A stretch of DNA of 64,000 nucleotides. Source: Diospyros lotus. Taxonomy: Eukaryota > Streptophyta > Magnoliopsida > Ericales > Ebenaceae. Position 1 is the stretch's first letter, and each line of letters opens with the position of its first letter. The notes under the pieces were generated by a model that saw nothing but the letters and a program-made list of their open reading frames with translations, was not told the origin of the DNA and searched no databases. Position numbers and translations under genes: made by a program. Of the stretch, positions 63,946 to 64,000 are shown piece by piece. The DNA lies in assembly GCF_014633365.1 (NCBI RefSeq), contig NC_068344.1:21033669-21097668 (forward strand), in the 5' to 3' direction.

Positions 63946-64000
63946 TTACAATAAATCTTTGCCCTTTTGACTCCTAGTTGAAGAATCTGCCCCATGCATT

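Overview
This is a plant nuclear genome window, most likely from a dicot and probably woody; I cannot name the species. The evidence is a spliced plant-type KH-domain RNA-binding gene, introns of tens of kilobases, and a dense load of LTR retrotransposons (Copia, Ty3/Gypsy), CACTA, hAT and Tourist-like DNA transposons, LINE remains and a TRIM. There is no sign of prokaryotic organisation.

The only clear host gene is a BTR1/NOVA-like KH gene on the + strand. Five exons lie in the window (14105-14186, 15988-16226, 16304-16410, 36974-37167, 63266-63327). They join in phase into 228 codons covering KH1 and KH2; the third KH domain expected of the family lies beyond position 64000. Intron 3 (20.6 kb) and intron 4 (26.1 kb) account for most of the window and are roughly 80-90 % mobile elements by my tally. 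A possible second host gene starts at the extreme left on the - strand, with a TATA box, CT-rich leader, short first exon and a splice donor.

Layout. 1-316: possible minus-strand gene 5' end. 317-2191: old Copia-type LTR, decayed primer binding site and internal remnant. 2192-11735: a second LTR split by a 7.19-kb CACTA transposon (3570-10761). 11736-14104: intergenic sequence with a SINE-like repeat, then the KH promoter. 14105-16410: KH exons 1-3. Intron 3: long-TIR element; Copia O1 (17900-28064) carrying Copia I1 (20331-25471); LINE remnant split by a 714-bp hAT element; solo LTR (30632-34349) split by an 853-bp hAT element; hAT MITE; short Copia LTR; fold-back element. 36974: KH exon 4. 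Intron 4: decayed minus-strand Copia E0 whose integrase is split by Copia O2 (41739-53475, -). The 3' LTR of O2 holds Copia I2 (41959-47393), which holds a 335-bp TRIM. The 5' LTR of O2 holds a 1082-bp hAT element, which holds a 564-bp hAT MITE. Then come a truncated Gypsy (to about 56420) and a complete chromodomain Gypsy G2 (56919-62352, -). 63266: KH exon 5.

Most element boundaries were fixed by matching target-site duplications (3 bp CACTA and Tourist, 5 bp LTR elements, 8 bp hAT). Hand-counted LTR divergence follows the nesting: O1 about 5.9 % and its insert I1 about 2.2 %; I2 about 8 % and its TRIM 6.9 %; G2 about 3 %. Every retroelement reading frame carries stops or frameshifts, so none looks autonomous. 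I see no toxin gene and no infectious virus; no clearly new gene system was found. The most notable items are the multi-level nests, the CACTA subterminal arrays, motif-rich LTR U3 regions and a shared His-to-Asn change in the Gag zinc knuckle of two Copia elements.
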